Source of the DNA: Martinezella lusitana
GTDB taxonomy: Bacteria > Pseudomonadota > Alphaproteobacteria > Rhizobiales > Rhizobiaceae
Direction of reading: 5' to 3'
Length of the DNA: 64,000 bases
Assembly (NCBI RefSeq): GCF_016901135.1
Contig: NZ_JAFEVL010000073.1
Span: 248,001 to 312,000, forward strand
Below, piece after piece: positions 43,270-52,912 of the stretch (position 1 is the first letter of the stretch; each line of letters begins with the position of its first letter). The translations under genes were made by a program, and so were the position numbers. The notes under the pieces were generated by a model. The model worked only from the letters and a program-made list of their open reading frames with translations. It had not been told where the DNA came from and did no database searches.

Positions 43270-44616
43270 TTAGGCCGATGTCTTGGCCAGGTAGTCTTCC
43301 AGCCAATGGATATCGTAGTCGCCGTTGGCGATATCCTGGTTGGAAACCAGATCCTGGAACAGCGGCAGGGTGGTCTTGATACCGTCGACCACGAATTCGT
43401 CGAGCGCGCGGCGCAGGCGCATCATGCATTCGACGCGGGTGCGGCCGTGCACGATCAGCTTGCCGATCAGGCTGTCGTAGTACGGCGGGATCTTGTAGCC
43501 CTGATAGGCGCCCGAATCGATACGCACGCCAAGCCCGCCGGGCGCATGGAAATGCGTGATCGTGCCGGGTGAGGGGATGAAGGTGCGCGCGTCCTCGGCA
43601 TTGATGCGGCATTCGATGGCGTGGCCATGGAAATGCACTTCATCCTGCGTCACCGAAAGACCGCCGCCGGAGGCGACGCGGATCTGTTCGTGCACGAGGT
43701 CGATGCCGGTGATGGCCTCCGTCACCGGATGCTCCACCTGCAGGCGGGTGTTCATTTCGATGAAATAGAACTCGCCGTTCTCATACAGGAACTCGATCGT
43801 GCCGGCGCCGCGATACTTCAGCTTCATCATGGCGTCGGCGCAGATCTGGCCGATCTTCATGCGCTGTTCGACATTGAGCGCCGGGGAATTGGCTTCTTCC
43901 CAGACCTTCTGGTGGCGGCGCTGCAGCGAGCAGTCGCGTTCGCCGAGATGCACGGCATTGCCTTCGCCGTCGCCGAACACCTGAACTTCGATATGGCGCG
44001 GCTTGCCGAGGTATTTTTCCATATAGACAGAATCATTGCCGAAGGCAGCGCCCGCTTCCGTGCGCGCCGTCGACCATGCTTCGACCAGATCCGCTTCCGT
44101 GCGCGCCACCTTCATGCCGCGACCGCCGCCGCCGGCGGTTGCCTTGATGAGCACCGGATAGCCGATCTCGCGCGCCGTCTTCAGCGCGTCTGCCTCGGTC
44201 TTCACTTCACCATCGGAACCGGGGACGACCGGGATGCCGAGCTGCAGAGCGGTGGTCTTGGCGGTGATCTTGTCGCCCATGATGCGGATATGATCCGCCG
44301 TCGGACCGATGAAGGTGATGCCATGCGCCTCGAGGATGTCGGCGAACTTGGCATTTTCCGACAGGAAGCCATAGCCGGGATGCACGGCGTCGGCGCCGGT
44401 GATCTCACAGGCGGCAACGATCTGGTGGATGTTGAGATAGCTTTCGCGCGACGGCGGTGGGCCGATGCAAACGCTCTCATCCGCAAGCCGTACATGCATC
44501 GCATCGGCATCGGCGGTGGAATGAACCGCCACGGTAGCAATGCCGAGTTCCTTGCAGGCGCGCAGCACCCGCAGGGCGATCTCTCCGCGATTGGCTATGA
44601 GAATCTTCGAAATCAT
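43270..44616 (-). CDS. accC: Acetyl-CoA carboxylase biotin carboxylase subunit
   Basis: Carboxylates the biotin on AccB, the first half of malonyl-CoA formation for fatty-acid synthesis. The 448-residue protein starts MISKILIANRGEIALRVLRA and shows the ATP-grasp glycine loop KATAGGGGRGMKVA, the biotin carboxylase signature EMNTRLQVEHPVTE and the RINAEDA segment. ATG 44616 is the conserved start; an ATG two codons upstream (44622) has better spacing from the GAG of the accB end. It lies 10 bp after accB. Confidence 0.97.
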   Translation of the reverse strand: MISKILIANRGEIALRVLRACKELGIATVAVHSTADADAMHVRLADESVCIGPPPSRESYLNIHQIVAACEITGADAVHPGYGFLSENAKFADILEAHGITFIGPTADHIRIMGDKITAKTTALQLGIPVVPGSDGEVKTEADALKTAREIGYPVLIKATAGGGGRGMKVARTEADLVEAWSTARTEAGAAFGNDSVYMEKYLGKPRHIEVQVFGDGEGNAVHLGERDCSLQRRHQKVWEEANSPALNVEQRMKIGQICADAMMKLKYRGAGTIEFLYENGEFYFIEMNTRLQVEHPVTEAITGIDLVHEQIRVASGGGLSVTQDEVHFHGHAIECRINAEDARTFIPSPGTITHFHAPGGLGVRIDSGAYQGYKIPPYYDSLIGKLIVHGRTRVECMMRLRRALDEFVVDGIKTTLPLFQDLVSNQDIANGDYDIHWLEDYLAKTSA

Positions 44617-44626
44617 GGGCATGGGC

Positions 44627-45088
44627 TTACTCGATGACGACAAGAGGTTCGCCGTACTCGACCGGGCGTCCGTCCTGAACGACGATTTCGGTGACCGTAC
44701 CGGATTTAGGCGCAGGGATCTGGTTCATCGTCTTCATAGCTTCGATGATCAGCAGCGTCTGGCCTTCCTTGACGACCGAGCCGACCTCAATGAAGGCGGC
44801 CGAGCCCGGGGCCGGCGCCAGATAGGCGGTGCCGACCATGGGCGCGCTGACGACGCTATCGGGATTGCGCACCTTGCCTGCGGGTGCGGCGGCCGCAGCG
44901 GGAGCAGCGGCTGCTGCATAAGCAGGTGCTGCGATCGGCGCCTGAACATACTGCGGCGTGCCGGCGCGAGACACACGAATGCGCAGATCTTCCTGCTCGA
45001 CTTCGATCTCGGTCAGATCCGTCTCGTTGAGAATATTGGCGAGGTCGCGAATGAGCGCCTGGTCGATACCCGATTTCTTTTCAGCCAT
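44627..45088 (-). CDS. accB: Acetyl-CoA carboxylase biotin carboxyl carrier protein
   Basis: Carries the biotin that shuttles carboxyl groups between AccC and AccDA. The 153-residue protein has an N-terminal helical part (MAEKKSGIDQALIRDLANIL), an Ala/Pro-rich hinge (about 48-72) and the biotinyl domain with the modified lysine in IIEAMKTMNQ near residue 119. The gene is between aroQ (23 bp upstream) and accC. Confidence 0.97.
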   Translation of the reverse strand: MAEKKSGIDQALIRDLANILNETDLTEIEVEQEDLRIRVSRAGTPQYVQAPIAAPAYAAAAAPAAAAAPAGKVRNPDSVVSAPMVGTAYLAPAPGSAAFIEVGSVVKEGQTLLIIEAMKTMNQIPAPKSGTVTEIVVQDGRPVEYGEPLVVIE

Positions 45089-45111
45089 GGATTTCTTGCC
45101 CTGTATTTTTG

Positions 45112-45549
45112 TTATTGGGTGATGGATTTCAGCGCGTGCAGCGCCAGGATGTAACTATAAGGTCCGAAACCGCAGATCATGCCCTTGGCAGCGGGCGCGA
45201 TCATCGATTTGTGTCGAAATTCTTCTCGCGCGTGGATGTTGGAGATATGCACCTCCACCACGGGAATGGAAATGGCGCGGATCGCATCGTGCAGCGCGAT
45301 CGACGTATGGCCATAGGCGCCGGGATTGATCGCGACGCCGGCGGCGGTATCGCCGGCTTCATGCATCCAGTCGACCAGCACGCCTTCATGATTGCTCTGG
45401 CGGAAATCGATGATGAAGCCCAGGCTTTCGCCCGCGGACTTGCAGTCTGCTTCGATATCCTTGAGCGTCTTGCCGCCATAGATGCCCGGCTCGCGCTTGC
45501 CGAGAGCGTTCAAATTGGGTCCGTTGAGGACAAAAATAGTTTGCGCCAT
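45112..45549 (-). CDS. aroQ: 3-dehydroquinate dehydratase, type II
   Basis: Third step of the shikimate pathway. The 145-residue product shows the type II signatures FVLNGPNLNALGKREPGIYG with its flexible-loop Arg and Tyr, QSNHEG, INPGAYGHTSIAL and the catalytic His in EVHISNIHAREEFRHKS. The ATG at 45549 gives MAQTIFV; nine further codons are open upstream but not family-like. First gene of the aroQ-accB-accC-aat run. Confidence 0.96.
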   Translation of the reverse strand: MAQTIFVLNGPNLNALGKREPGIYGGKTLKDIEADCKSAGESLGFIIDFRQSNHEGVLVDWMHEAGDTAAGVAINPGAYGHTSIALHDAIRAISIPVVEVHISNIHAREEFRHKSMIAPAAKGMICGFGPYSYILALHALKSITQ

Positions 45550-45733
45550 CAGAGGTTCCGTCAAAGTGCAGCGCAACCTATAGACTCCCGAGGCCTTGTA
45601 GGAAAGCCCCGGAGCGTAGGTTGCGCGTCTCTAGGTGTGGAAACGCCGCGATTTTGGCAATTTTGAGCCCTGTCGAAATCCACGTGGTTTCGATGGTGCC
45701 TCAAATGCAGCGCGCGACGCGGAGATGTTGTTA

Positions 45734-46501
45734 TCAGCAGGTGGTCTTGCCGCAGCTGCGGACATTGGCAATCTTCTGCTGAATGGCCTCGAGCCCGATT
45801 GCGCCGGAAATGGTTTCGTTGCCAATGACATAGGCGGGCGTGCCCGTGACGTTGAGATCGGTGGCAAGCTGGTAGGTCGCCTTGATCATATCGTTGTTCG
45901 GGCTCTTTGCCATTTCCGCGCGGATGGCCGCTTCATTGACGCCGAGCGAGGCGGCAACCTCAATGGCGCTGTCCTCCGATGCACGGCCGTCGCTGCTCAG
46001 CAGCGCATGATGGAACTCGGCGTATTTTTCAGGCGCAAGCTTGCGGAATGCATCGGAAACCCGCGACGCGGCAACCGAATCCGCCCCGAGGATCGGGAAT
46101 TCCTTCAGGACGAAACGCACGTCCTTGTCCTGCTTCAGCAGCGTGTCCATGTCGCCGAGCGCATGCCGGCAATAGGTGCAGTTGTAATCGAAGAACTCCA
46201 CGACGGTGATGCTGCCCTTCGGATTGCCGATCGCGATATCATCCTTGGAGTTGAAGATCGCGTCCTTGTTCTGGGCGATCACCTGGGACGACTGGGCGAG
46301 GCGGGCTGCGTCCTGCTTCTTCTCGAGCGCTGCCTGCGCATCCAGCAAGACTTCCGGATGTTCGACGAGGTATTCCTTGATGAATTCCCCGATTTCCTTT
46401 TTCTGCTGATCGTCCAGCGCGGCGGCGGGCTGGATTGTGGCGAAGGACGCTGTGAGGGCAATCGCCGCAACCGTCAGCAGGCTTTTGAAAGAAAAGGTCA
46501 T
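45734..46501 (-). CDS. DsbA-family thiol-disulfide oxidoreductase, exported
   Basis: A 255-residue periplasmic protein with a signal peptide (cleavage around residue 28, after PAAA), a helical N-terminal segment (DQQKKEIGEFIKEYLVEHPEVL) and a DsbA/BdbD-like thioredoxin domain. The active site is FDYNCTYCRHAL (CTYC, about residues 108-111), and the cis-proline loop is VTGTPAYVIG. The helical extension resembles ScsC-type isomerases that oligomerise, so oxidase or isomerase activity is possible. A further Cys pair at the C-terminus (RSCGKTTC) is unusual. Confidence 0.9.
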   Translation of the reverse strand: MTFSFKSLLTVAAIALTASFATIQPAAALDDQQKKEIGEFIKEYLVEHPEVLLDAQAALEKKQDAARLAQSSQVIAQNKDAIFNSKDDIAIGNPKGSITVVEFFDYNCTYCRHALGDMDTLLKQDKDVRFVLKEFPILGADSVAASRVSDAFRKLAPEKYAEFHHALLSSDGRASEDSAIEVAASLGVNEAAIRAEMAKSPNNDMIKATYQLATDLNVTGTPAYVIGNETISGAIGLEAIQQKIANVRSCGKTTC

Positions 46502-46656
46502 TGGGTCCTCGTTTGGATCTATGCGGAGACTTCATTCTCGGATGCGGCATAGCATCGTCGGGCTAACTTCCGCAAATACGGATCAGCAACTTACGGCGCA
46601 AGCTTACTTCCAGAAACAGGAATTTTCGCGACAAAGCCGCAATCGCGGGATTGTGA

Positions 46657-47871
46657 ATGAACCGTTATTGCGGCAAATGTCGCACGGCGATCCGATCCGA
46701 GAGAGAATTGATCTTGTTTTCCCTATCCAAGCGCAGCGATGTCGAACCCTTCCACGCCATGGATGTACTGGCCGAGGCGACGCTTCGGCGTCAGGCCGGG
46801 CATCCGGTCATCTCGATGGCCGTCGGCCAGCCGTCCCATCCGGCGCCCCAGGCGGCACTTGAGGCGGCGCGTGCAGCCCTCGGCCACGGCCGCATCGGCT
46901 ATACGGACGCACTCGGGACGCTGGCGCTGCGCCAGGCGCTCTCCGCGCACTACCAGGCCCGTCACGGCTTGTCGGTCGATCCGAAGCGCATCGCCATCAC
47001 CACCGGCTCGTCGGCCGGCTTCAATCTTGCCTTCCTGACCTTGTTCGATGCCGGCGACAGCGTCGCCATCGCTCGCCCTGGCTATCCCGCCTATCGCAAT
47101 ATCCTCGCGGCATTGGGGCTCGATGTCATCGAGGTGCCGGTGACCGAGGAGACGCAGTTCACGCTGACGCCGGAAAGCCTGGAGACGGCACAGGCGGTGA
47201 GCGGCAAGCGGTTGAAGGGCGTGCTGCTTGCAAGCCCCGCCAATCCCACAGGCACTGTCACGGGCAGGGCGGCGCTGAAGGCGCTCGCCGATTATTGCGC
47301 TGATCGTTCCATCGCCTTCATTTCCGACGAGATCTATCACGGTCTCACCTTCGTCGGCGAAGAGACGAGTGCGCTGGAACTGACTGACGAAGCGATCGTC
47401 ATCAATTCCTTCTCGAAATATTACTGCATGACCGGCTGGCGCATCGGCTGGATGGTCTTGCCGGAGCGGTTGGTGCGCCCCATCGAGCGTGTTGCCCAGA
47501 GCCTATATATCTCCGCGCCGGAACTGTCCCAGATCGCCGCCGAGGCAGCGCTTGGCGCAGGCGCCGAACTCGATGTCTATCGCGAAAGCTATGGGCGCAA
47601 CCGCGATTTCCTGATGCGGCGGCTGCCCGAAATCGGCTTCCGTATCGCTTCTCCGATGGATGGCGCTTTCTACGCCTACGTCGATGTCAGCCGCTTCACC
47701 AATGACAGCATGATCTTCGCCCCCAAGATGCTCGCCGAAATCAACGTCGCGGCCACGCCCGGTCTCGATTTCGACCCGGCCGACGGGCATCGCGCGATGC
47801 GGATCTCCTACGCCGGCTCCAATGCAGAGATCGAGGAGGCGGTGGAACGCATCGCGGCCTGGCTGAAATAG
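46657..47871 (+). CDS. Pyridoxal-phosphate-dependent aminotransferase, class I
   Basis: A fold-type I aminotransferase of about 385-404 residues whose substrates cannot be read from sequence. Key features are YTDALGTLALRQALSAHY, TTGSSAGFNLAF, the ASPANPTGT loop, SDEIYHGL and the PLP lysine in NSFSKYYCMTGWRIGW. The start is uncertain: the ATG at 46657 is listed, but a TTG at 46714 (giving LFSLSKRSDVEPFHAMDVL) has GAGAGA at good spacing and matches the start I expect for this family. Confidence 0.88.
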   Translation: MNRYCGKCRTAIRSERELILFSLSKRSDVEPFHAMDVLAEATLRRQAGHPVISMAVGQPSHPAPQAALEAARAALGHGRIGYTDALGTLALRQALSAHYQARHGLSVDPKRIAITTGSSAGFNLAFLTLFDAGDSVAIARPGYPAYRNILAALGLDVIEVPVTEETQFTLTPESLETAQAVSGKRLKGVLLASPANPTGTVTGRAALKALADYCADRSIAFISDEIYHGLTFVGEETSALELTDEAIVINSFSKYYCMTGWRIGWMVLPERLVRPIERVAQSLYISAPELSQIAAEAALGAGAELDVYRESYGRNRDFLMRRLPEIGFRIASPMDGAFYAYVDVSRFTNDSMIFAPKMLAEINVAATPGLDFDPADGHRAMRISYAGSNAEIEEAVERIAAWLK

Positions 47872-47964
47872 AATCTGATATCAGTGGCTTATGATGGATT
47901 TTGAAGGTACTTTAGGAAGTCCTTGAATCAAGCCGTGAGGAGCAGGAGCAGCGCCATTTGGGCC

Positions 47965-48010
47965 GCTCGCCCTTCGACGCACCTCACCCTGAGCTTGTCG
48001 AAGAGCGAGG
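47965..48010. repeat. Rhizobial intergenic palindromic repeat
   Basis: The segment pairs GCTCGCCCTTCGAC (47965-47978) with GTCGAAGAGCGAGG (47997-48010) with few mismatches, around CACCTCACCCTGAGCTT. The CTTCGAC...CACCCTGAGCTTGTCGAAG pattern recurs between genes of many alphaproteobacteria (REP-like). It stands in the spacer between two convergent genes. Confidence 0.6.
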
Positions 48011-48063
48011 GTGGGTTCGGGAAACGAATGCTCCGTTTGCGGCACTCTTTCCGCTCCTCAAAA

Positions 48064-48099
48064 CAAAAAAACGGCCGTGTCACCACGGCCGGTTTTTTT
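48064..48099 (-). terminator. rne intrinsic terminator (bidirectional)
   Basis: CGGCCGTG (48072-48079) pairs with CACGGCCG (48084-48091) in a tight 4-nt-loop hairpin, with A-rich sequence on its left and eight T on its right. It lies 30 bp past the rne stop codon and can also end transcripts coming from the convergent aminotransferase gene. Confidence 0.85.
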
Positions 48100-48126
48100 T
48101 GATCAATTCATTCCAAACAGCAGTGC

Positions 48127-51018
48127 TCAGAAGAAACCGCGGCGCTGCCACCAACCAGCCTTCTTCGGCTTGGTCGGATCGCCGTCACCGTCGCTGCCCT
48201 CGTTGGTGCGGGTGGATTTGACCACCGGCTCGGAGGACGAGACGTTCGACTCGCGATTGGCGCGTGCCGGCTTGGCCACGGCTGTTTCGGGTTCCGCCGC
48301 AGCTACCGGTTCTGGTTCTACGGGGCTGTCGAGATCAGCGGCAATTTCGGCGACCGTCTCGGCTTCGGTATCAGTTGCAGGTGCCGCTTCGGCGACCGGT
48401 GCTTCGACCGGCGATGCTTCCGCCTTCGGCTTGCGACGGCTGCGGCTCTTGGCGGGCTTCACGTCTTCGGTGACGACGGACGCCGTCTCGACGGCAGCCA
48501 TGGCGGGCTGGCCTTCGACGGCTGCTTCGCCTTCGGCAACGACGATTTCGGCAACGGTCACAGCGACATCGCTTTCGCCGTCATCCTCATTATCAGCGCC
48601 TTCGTCGGAACCGGCCTCGTCGCCGGCAGCCAATTCATTGCCCTCGCCATCGCGATTGCGGCGACCGCCACGCTTGCCGCGGCGGCGGCGCTTGCGCTTC
48701 TGCTGCGCATCGTCGCTGCCGGATACGGCGGAGATTTCGGTGTCGCCGCCGTTGTCGTCTTCGTCGCCTTCATCCCCGTCCTCATCGCCATCTTCCGTAG
48801 AGGTGTCGGCGGATGATTCGGAGGCTGTCTGGGCATCGCCGCTACGGCCGCGACGACGGCGACGACGCTTGCGCTTGCGGTTGCCGTCATTGTTTTCGGA
48901 AGAGCGGGCGGCGGGCTGCTGCTCGACGCTTGCAGCCTTTTCTTCCAGCTCCTCGTCTTCATCCTCATCGGCCTCGATGACGATATCGTCGTCATCATCC
49001 TCCGGAATGGCGGCGAAGTTGAAAAGGCTCTCGATCTTCACCGGATTGGCCACCGGCTCACCGCGGTCAATCGCGAAGTGCTGTGTGCCCACGGCATTAT
49101 CGGCGCCGATGACGATCGAAACGCCGAAGCGGCTTTCGTAATCGGTGATTGTCTGGCGCTTGTGATTGAGCAGGTAAAGCGCAATGTCCGGCGTCGTCCG
49201 CACGATGATGTCGTGCGTCGTGTTCTTGAGCAGGTATTCCTCGATGCCGCGCAGGACATGCAGCGCGACGGAGGACTGCGAGCGCACATGGCCGGTGCCG
49301 CCGCAATGCGAGCAGATCTGCGTGGTGCTTTCGAGAACCGATGCGCGGATGCGCTGGCGCGACATTTCCAGCAGGCCGAAATGCGAGATGCGGCCGACCT
49401 GGATGCGGGCGCGGTCGTTCTTCAGGCATTCCTTCAGCTTCTTCTCGACGGCGCGATTGTTGCGCTTTTCTTCCATGTCGATGAAGTCGATGACGATCAG
49501 GCCGGCAAGGTCGCGCAGACGAAGCTGACGGGCGACTTCATCGGCGGCCTCGAGGTTCGTCTGAAGCGCAGTGTCCTCGATCGAATGTTCGCGGGTCGAG
49601 CGGCCGGAGTTGACGTCGATCGAAACCAGAGCTTCCGTCTGGTTCATGATCAGGTAGCCGCCGGACTTCAGCGTGACCTGCGGCTGCAGCATGCGGTCGA
49701 GCTGCGCCTCGATGCCAGAGCGCGAGAAGATCGGATGGATGTCGCGATAGGGCTGAACCACCTTGGCGTGGCTCGGCATCAGCATCTTCATGAAGTCTTT
49801 CGCTTCACGATAGCCTTCCTCGCCGGAGACGATGACTTCGCTGATATCCTTGTTGTAGAGGTCGCGGATCGAGCGCTTGATCAGGCTGCCTTCTTCATAG
49901 ACGAGGCAGGGGGCGGTCGAAGCGAGCGTCAGCGTGCGGACGTTTTCCCACAGGCGCATCAGATATTCGAAGTCGCGCTTGACCTCGACCTTGGTGCGGT
50001 TGGCACCGGCGGTACGCAGGATGACACCCATGCCCAACGGCACTTCGAGTAGCTTCGCGATTTCCTTGAGACGCTTGCGGTCCTGCGGATTGGTGATCTT
50101 GCGGGAGATGCCGCCGCCGCGTGCCGTGTTCGGCATCAGAACCGAATAACGGCCTGCGAGCGAGAGATAGGTGGTCAGCGCCGCGCCCTTGTTGCCGCGT
50201 TCTTCCTTGGCAACCTGCACCAGCAGGATCTGCCGGCGCTTAATGACTTCCTGAATACGGTACTGCTTGCGCGGCTTGCGCTGCACGCGGTCCGGAACCT
50301 CTTCCATCGCGTCTTCGGCGCCGACGGATTCGATCACTTCCTCTTCGTGGTCGTGATCATCATCGTCGTCATCGTCGTTGCGGCGCTTGGAAAGGTCGAC
50401 ATTTTCGGAGATCGAATCAGTTTCGACCATCGCGGCCATTTCGCCGGACGGGCCTTCCTCTTCTTCGCTCGGCGCGTCGACGGCGGCCGTTGCCTCGTCG
50501 GACGGAGCGGTCGCGACCGGCTTCTTGCGGCTGCGGCGAGGCCTGGCCTTCTTTGCCGGAGCCTCTCCCTCAGGGGTAGCGATTGCTTCGGCGGCAGGGG
50601 CTTCTTCGGCGATCGCGGCAGGCGCAGCGTCGTCGTCGCCGTCCTTCGCAAGGATGCCGACATCCGGCTGCTCCTGCTGGGAGAGGTCGAGCGCCGTTTC
50701 CACATGCTCGACATCGTCGTCGCGGCGATGTTCCTCTGCTTCCGCCCTCAGCAGCGCTTGCCGGTCGGCGAGGGGGATCTGGTAATAATCAGGGTGAATT
50801 TCGGCGAAGGCGAGGAAGCCATGCCGATTGCCGCCGTAATCAACGAATGCGGCCTGAAGCGAGGGCTCGACCCTCGTTACTTTTGCGAGATAGATGTTGC
50901 CGCGTATCTGCTTCTTGTGCTGCGACTCGAAGTCAAATTCTTCTATGCGGTTCCCGCGAACGACAACGACGCGCGTCTCTTCCTCGTGAGACGCATCGAT
51001 AAGCATTTTGTCTGCCAT
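48127..51018 (-). CDS. rne: Ribonuclease E
   Basis: Endoribonuclease that starts mRNA decay and scaffolds the degradosome. The 963-residue protein begins MADKMLIDASHEEETRV. Its S1 domain is split by an Asp/Glu/Ala-rich insertion at about residues 95-250, typical of alphaproteobacterial RNase E. The catalytic core follows with SIDVNSG and FIDMEEKRN aspartates and the Zn-link CSHCGGTG. The C-terminal third (about 680-963) is disordered, alternating acidic tracts with Arg-rich patches (KRKRRRRRRGR, KRKRRRRGKRGGRRNR), probable RNA-binding sites, and it ends WWQRRGFF, a likely partner-docking tail. ATG 51018 is chosen; nine upstream codons are open. Confidence 0.96.
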   Translation of the reverse strand: MADKMLIDASHEEETRVVVVRGNRIEEFDFESQHKKQIRGNIYLAKVTRVEPSLQAAFVDYGGNRHGFLAFAEIHPDYYQIPLADRQALLRAEAEEHRRDDDVEHVETALDLSQQEQPDVGILAKDGDDDAAPAAIAEEAPAAEAIATPEGEAPAKKARPRRSRKKPVATAPSDEATAAVDAPSEEEEGPSGEMAAMVETDSISENVDLSKRRNDDDDDDDHDHEEEVIESVGAEDAMEEVPDRVQRKPRKQYRIQEVIKRRQILLVQVAKEERGNKGAALTTYLSLAGRYSVLMPNTARGGGISRKITNPQDRKRLKEIAKLLEVPLGMGVILRTAGANRTKVEVKRDFEYLMRLWENVRTLTLASTAPCLVYEEGSLIKRSIRDLYNKDISEVIVSGEEGYREAKDFMKMLMPSHAKVVQPYRDIHPIFSRSGIEAQLDRMLQPQVTLKSGGYLIMNQTEALVSIDVNSGRSTREHSIEDTALQTNLEAADEVARQLRLRDLAGLIVIDFIDMEEKRNNRAVEKKLKECLKNDRARIQVGRISHFGLLEMSRQRIRASVLESTTQICSHCGGTGHVRSQSSVALHVLRGIEEYLLKNTTHDIIVRTTPDIALYLLNHKRQTITDYESRFGVSIVIGADNAVGTQHFAIDRGEPVANPVKIESLFNFAAIPEDDDDDIVIEADEDEDEELEEKAASVEQQPAARSSENNDGNRKRKRRRRRRGRSGDAQTASESSADTSTEDGDEDGDEGDEDDNGGDTEISAVSGSDDAQQKRKRRRRGKRGGRRNRDGEGNELAAGDEAGSDEGADNEDDGESDVAVTVAEIVVAEGEAAVEGQPAMAAVETASVVTEDVKPAKSRSRRKPKAEASPVEAPVAEAAPATDTEAETVAEIAADLDSPVEPEPVAAAEPETAVAKPARANRESNVSSSEPVVKSTRTNEGSDGDGDPTKPKKAGWWQRRGFF

Positions 51019-51643
51019 GAAAGCTGTGCTCCTCGGCGCGGGCAACCGGATGGGGGCCTGCCTGTCGCTGGGACAAGCCGGACGCGATCCGCCGTTGCTG
51101 CACCGGATAATGAAAGTCGCGATTGGTTGTGCGGCGATGACAGCATCCAGACGGCAGCCGGGGCATTACTTCCCTGGGGTCTGTTCACTTCCTGAAAAAG
51201 CTGCTGCGGTAACATCCGTAACCAAGCGAGATCAACTATGCCTTAGACCCAACCGGGTCCGATGAATTTGCTCTCTAAAGAGCGTTTGGTGGCTCTCCAC
51301 CGATGAATTTCCCACCTGAGGCCGAAAATTCAGATATCCACTGTTGGAGCAGAAGCTCTTGTAGACGGCGGATGACTGCCGCTTATGGCGCCTAGTACTC
51401 GAGGCGGCTGCCTTTGCGGCGACTCTATCCCGTCAACACTTCTACCCTAATATGCGTTGTATGTTTTATCTGTCACAATAGCAAGGGAAAAGCCAAGTAT
51501 GCCATAATATTGATGGATTCGTCGGATGAGGAGAATGAGGGAGGGCGTCTTCCGATTCTTCTCCCGGCGCATCGCCAGGCGGCGGCCATCACGTCAGACC
51601 TGGTTCCCATTATTGGGACTTCAAAAACAACGTCGAAACCAAT
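51019..51643. other. Divergent rne/amidase control region with long rne leader
   Basis: About 625 bp between two divergent genes. The part nearest rne (51019-51230) is GC-rich and can fold into several hairpins, as expected for the long 5' leader through which RNase E limits its own mRNA. The part nearest the amidase gene (51414-51640) is more AT-rich and probably holds its promoter. Two overlapping plus-strand frames here have no ribosome-binding site and are not called. Confidence 0.5.
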
Positions 51644-52912
51644 ATGGGGCGCGTTGGACACGTGTTAAAGGGATTGCGGCATGCGGCGGAGACTGGCGTG
51701 AGGGCTTTGCGACTTGCGGTGGCGACTTTCGCCCTCATGATGCTTGCAGCGCTTTTGCCGTTCGCGGCGGCGAATGCGACGGCCGATTCCTTGCTGGCGT
51801 ACGGTGCACGTATCGCAGGCGACGATGCCCGCACGCGCATCGTGATCGATATGGATCGCGAGCCGACCTTCTCGGTTCATTATCTCGACAATCCGGTTCG
51901 CGTCGTCGTCGATCTCCCGGCGACTGCCTTCGGTTTTCCGGCTGCGGATCTGAAGGCTACCGGTCTCTTCAAGGACATTCGTTACGGCACGATGGACGCA
52001 GACAGCGCCCGAATCGTTCTGACGGCGAAAAAGCCCGTGAAGCTGGTCATGGCCAAGGTGCAGGCCAACGAAAGCGGCAAGGGGAGCCGCCTCGTGCTCG
52101 ATGCCGAAATGCTGCCCGCCGAGCAATTCGCCGAACTCGTGAAAAAGCAGAGCTGGACGAGCGATGATACCGCAAAGGATGTCGGCCCGGTCGAACCGGC
52201 TGAAAAGGCCGATCCGAATACCTTCCTTGTGGCTGTCGATGCCGGTCACGGCGGCATCGACGCCGGCGCGACCGGCAGCGATGGCGTCACGCAGGAAAAG
52301 GACATCACGCTCGCCTTTGCAAAGATGTTCGCCGACAAGCTGAATGCCCAGCCCGGGATCAAGGCGTTTCTGGTACGCGACAAGGATCAGTATCTGTCGC
52401 TGTCGGAACGAGTGACCATCGCCCGCCAGAATCACGCCTCGCTTTTCATTTCCCTTCATGCCGACACGCTCAAGCAGAAGGATATTCGCGGCGCGACTGT
52501 TTATACGATCTCCGACAAGGCTTCGGACAGGCTCGCCGGCGAAGTGGCCGACCGCGAAAACAATTCCGATCAGATCGCCGCCGCTGACACACAGGCTCAG
52601 CCGGCCGCCGTTACCGACATCCTGATGGACTTGACCCGGCGGGAGACGCAGGCCTTCTCCATTTCACTGGCTCAGGATGTGCTGTCGTCCTTCAATGGAC
52701 AGGTCTCGATGATCAACAATCCGCATCGCCACGCGGGCTTCCGCGTGCTGCAGGCGCCGGATGTTCCGTCCATTCTGCTTGAACTGGGGTTTCTCTCCAA
52801 TAAGGACGACGAGAAATTGCTGCTTGATCTCGACTGGCGGCAAAGGGTAGCCGATCGGCTGACGGAAGCCGTGAAGCAATATCGCGTGTCGATCATCGCG
52901 AATGGTGGCTAA
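51644..52912 (+). CDS. amiC: N-acetylmuramoyl-L-alanine amidase, AmiC type
   Basis: Periplasmic zinc amidase that splits septal peptidoglycan during daughter-cell separation. The 422-residue protein has a signal segment (about 20-47, ending ANATA), an AMIN domain (about 50-160) for septal targeting, and an Amidase_3 domain from about residue 195 with zinc ligands in VAVDAGHGGIDAGATG, the Glu of QEKDITLAFA and the His of FISLHADT, and the catalytic Glu in LLELGFLSNKDDE. The start is uncertain, since no ribosome-binding site is seen before ATG 51644. mrcA and prfB follow in the same direction. Confidence 0.92.
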   Translation: MGRVGHVLKGLRHAAETGVRALRLAVATFALMMLAALLPFAAANATADSLLAYGARIAGDDARTRIVIDMDREPTFSVHYLDNPVRVVVDLPATAFGFPAADLKATGLFKDIRYGTMDADSARIVLTAKKPVKLVMAKVQANESGKGSRLVLDAEMLPAEQFAELVKKQSWTSDDTAKDVGPVEPAEKADPNTFLVAVDAGHGGIDAGATGSDGVTQEKDITLAFAKMFADKLNAQPGIKAFLVRDKDQYLSLSERVTIARQNHASLFISLHADTLKQKDIRGATVYTISDKASDRLAGEVADRENNSDQIAAADTQAQPAAVTDILMDLTRRETQAFSISLAQDVLSSFNGQVSMINNPHRHAGFRVLQAPDVPSILLELGFLSNKDDEKLLLDLDWRQRVADRLTEAVKQYRVSIIANGG

